Below, in pieces: positions 61,595 to 64,000 of a stretch of DNA of 64,000 nt. A program made the position numbers and the translations under genes. The first letter of the stretch is position 1, and every line of letters begins with the position of its first letter. The notes below the pieces were generated by a model. It saw nothing but the letters and a program-made list of their open reading frames with translations. It did no database searches and was not told the DNA's origin. The stretch is from Cymbidium sinense. Lineage: Eukaryota > Streptophyta > Magnoliopsida > Asparagales > Orchidaceae. Where the stretch lies: positions 311,767,001-311,831,000 of the forward strand of contig CM038214.1 of assembly GCA_021442155.1 (NCBI GenBank). Reading direction: 5' to 3'.

Positions 61595-64000
61595 CTAAAA
61601 AATAAACACAGACTGAACTGAAACAAAAAAAAATAAACTAAAATAAAAAAACCTAAAAGAAAAAAATAAACTTAAAATAAATAAACTAAACTAAATAAAA
61701 ATAAATAAATATAAATAAAATTTAAAAAATTAAATTAACTGAAAAAAAAAATAAACTAAATAAACAAAAGGAAAAATGTTGAATCTTAAACTTAAACCCT
61801 AAACTTTAAACTAAAATCTAAACTCTAAACCTAAAACCTAAAACCTAAACACTAAACCCTAAACCCTAAAAATTGTAAACCCTAAACACTAAACCCTAAA
61901 CCCTAAACACTAAATCCTAAATCGTAAAACCCTAAACCCAAAACTCTAAACCCTAACAACTAAACCCTAAATCCTAAACCCTAAACACTAAACCCTGAAT
62001 CTTAAACCAAAAAAACCCTAAACCCTAAACCCTAAATCCTAAACCCCAAAGCCTAAAACCTAAACCCCAAAGCCTAAACTAAACTTCAACTCTCCACTAA
62101 AGCTAAAATTGAAACCTAAATTAAATAAAACCTAAAATAAAATAAATAAGAAATGTTAAACCCTAAACTTCCCTCTAACCCTCTAAATCATGGGCTTGCA
62201 CCTGGGCCCTCCCAGGATGCTGGGCAGCCTTATGCCACTCTAAATCCTAAATAAAATGGAAACACCCCCACCACTAAACTGATCCTCCCTACCCAACCAC
62301 TTTTGGGCCACACCCTCCAAAACCCAAAATAAACCCTAAACCCTAAATCCTAAACTTATAACACTAAACCTACTACCCTAAACCATGGGCCCTAAAACCC
62401 TAAACTCCCACCCTAACTCCCCTAAACCTAAACCCACCCTCACTCCCTCACCCTCCACAAGCTAGGACCCTAAACCCTAACCCTAAACCTTAAACTATAT
62501 AACCCAAAACCCTAAACTTTAAACCTTAAATAAAATAAAAATAAAATAAAACTTAAAAATAAGCATAAACCTAAACCAAAACCTCAAAAATAAACTAAAA
62601 TAAAAAACCTAAAATAAATAAATAAATTTCAAATAGATAAACTAAATAAAATAAAAATAAAAAATAAACCTAAATAAAAATAAAAATATAATAAATTAAA
62701 ATAAAAAAAATAAACTAAATAAACCTACATCATCTTAACTTAAAACCTATCAGAATCCAAAAACTAACCCTTAACCCTAAACCCTAAACCTACAACCCTA
62801 AACCTACAACCTTAAACCCTAAGCCCTAAACCCTAAACCCTAAAAAACCCTAAATTCTAAATCCTCAATAAAACAAAAAAAACCCAGCCAACCTAAACCC
62901 TAAACTCACTAAAGCTGACCCTAAAACTAAACCCTAAAATCTGCAACCCTAAACCCTAAACCCCAAACCCTACACCCAAAACCCTAAACACTAAATCCTA
63001 AAAACCAAAAAACCTAAACCTAAACTAAATAAAACCTAAAAATAAAATAAATAAAAAAAACCTAAACCTAAATAAAATAAAAAAATAAAATAAAATAAAA
63101 ACCTAAACTAAAACTAAACCTAAACCTAAACCTAAAAGGAAAATAAAATAAATAAAATAAAAACTAAACTTAAATAAAATAAAAAATACTTAAACTAAAC
63201 TAAAAAAAATGAAAAACCAAAATAAAATAAAAACTAAACCTAAAATAAAAATATAATAAACCTAAAATTAAATAAAATAAAAACTAAATAAAAACCTAAA
63301 CCTAAAAAGTAAACAAAAAAATAAAACCTAAAAATAAATAAACAATAAAACCTAAACCCTAGGCAATTAAAAATCCTAAACCTAAAATAAAAATAAAATA
63401 AACAAAATAAAATTAACCTAAATGAAAAATAAAATAAACTAAACTAAAATAAATAAAACATAATCATATACCTAAAATAAAATAAACCTAAACCCTAACC
63501 TAAATAAAATAAAATAAACTAAATATAAACCTAAACCTAAACTAAAAAAAACCTAAAAATAAATCTAAAATAAACTCCTTAAACATAAACCTAAAAAAAT
63601 AAAATAAAAACCTAAACCTAAAAAAGAACCTAAACCTAAAAAATAAAATAAAAGTAAGCCTAAACTAAAAAAATAAACATAAACCTTAACCTAAACCAAA
63701 GAAATTAACTAAAATAGAAAGCCTAAACTTAAATAAAAAAAACCTAAATTAAATAAACCTAAAATAAGTAAACCTAAAAAAAATAAACTCAACTAAATAA
63801 AAATAAAAATAAAATAAAATAAAATAAATAAAAAATAAACTAAATAAACCTAAACTTATCGGTTTACTTAATTTCAAAAAATAACCCTAAACCCTAAACC
63901 ATAAGGAATAAATACAAACCATAAACCCTAAAACTAACCCTAAACCCTAAACCTACAACCCTATAACCTAAACTTAAACTTAAAAATAAAATAAAAATAA

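Larger units (their letters stand above)
48397..64000. repeat. Satellite block E with GC-rich CCCTGGGCC islands
   Basis: The satellite continues, with boxes near 50418-50446, 51301-51334, 53207-53235, 54445-54470, 55346-55372, 56038-56072, 57661-57690, 58653-58692, 60390-60415 and 63846-63885. CCCTAAA clusters are largely replaced by CCCTGGGCC, CCCTGAGCC, CACTGGGCC and CACAGGCC words. AT-rich stretches show AAGATAAA in place of AAAATAAA. From about 61070 the unconverted CCCTAAA form returns. Three GR-RBP fragments are embedded. Long ORFs on either strand in the islands are low-complexity Gly/Pro/Ala/Gln translations and were rejected. Confidence 0.8.

Overview
This is non-genic, repeat-dominated DNA from a land plant. 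Arabidopsis-type telomere words (CCCTAAA) occur throughout, and the window also carries a Tat-type Ty3/gypsy polyprotein with two RNase H domains, a plant L1-type LINE with a C-terminal zinc finger, and pieces of a plant glycine-rich RNA-binding protein (GR-RBP) gene. I see no intact protein-coding gene, tRNA, rRNA or CRISPR array. Such large arrays of interstitial telomere-like DNA fit a pericentromeric or heterochromatic block, perhaps in a large-genome plant. I cannot name the species.

The background (about 1-6063, 12241-12960, 18018-23945 and 43489-64000) is one degenerate satellite. Each unit has three parts: a landmark box around GTTTACTTAATTT followed by an A-run; a few hundred bases of imperfect CCCTAAA; then several hundred bases of CCTAAACCTAAA / AAATAAAATAAA sequence. 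Boxes recur roughly every 0.7-1.9 kb. Seven units carry a 0.27-0.48 kb piece of the 3' coding end and 3' UTR of a GR-RBP gene, and an eighth 65-bp remnant has 3' UTR only. From about 48.4 kb onward the CCCTAAA clusters are largely replaced by CCCTGGGCC-type GC-rich islands in the same position within the unit. This is either an A-to-G-biased decay or a long-read base-calling artefact.

Three insertions interrupt the satellite. (1) 6064-12240: a dead Tat-type gypsy internal region on the minus strand (protease, RT, RNase H, second RNase H, integrase, 3' iterated non-coding tract) with no LTRs. (2) 12961-18017: an L1-type LINE on the minus strand with an LTR-like segment directly upstream in the same orientation. 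(3) About 23946-43423: a complex block with a second, diverged Tat pol on the minus strand (34228-38790), flanked by two homologous arms of about 4.6-5 kb in inverted orientation (26790-31745 plus, 38800-43423 minus). Its right edge lies inside a GR-RBP 3' UTR remnant.

Nothing here forms a working pathway. The history suggested is: a 5'-truncated GR-RBP copy landed in telomere-like DNA, the composite unit was amplified as a satellite, and retroelements later inserted and decayed.
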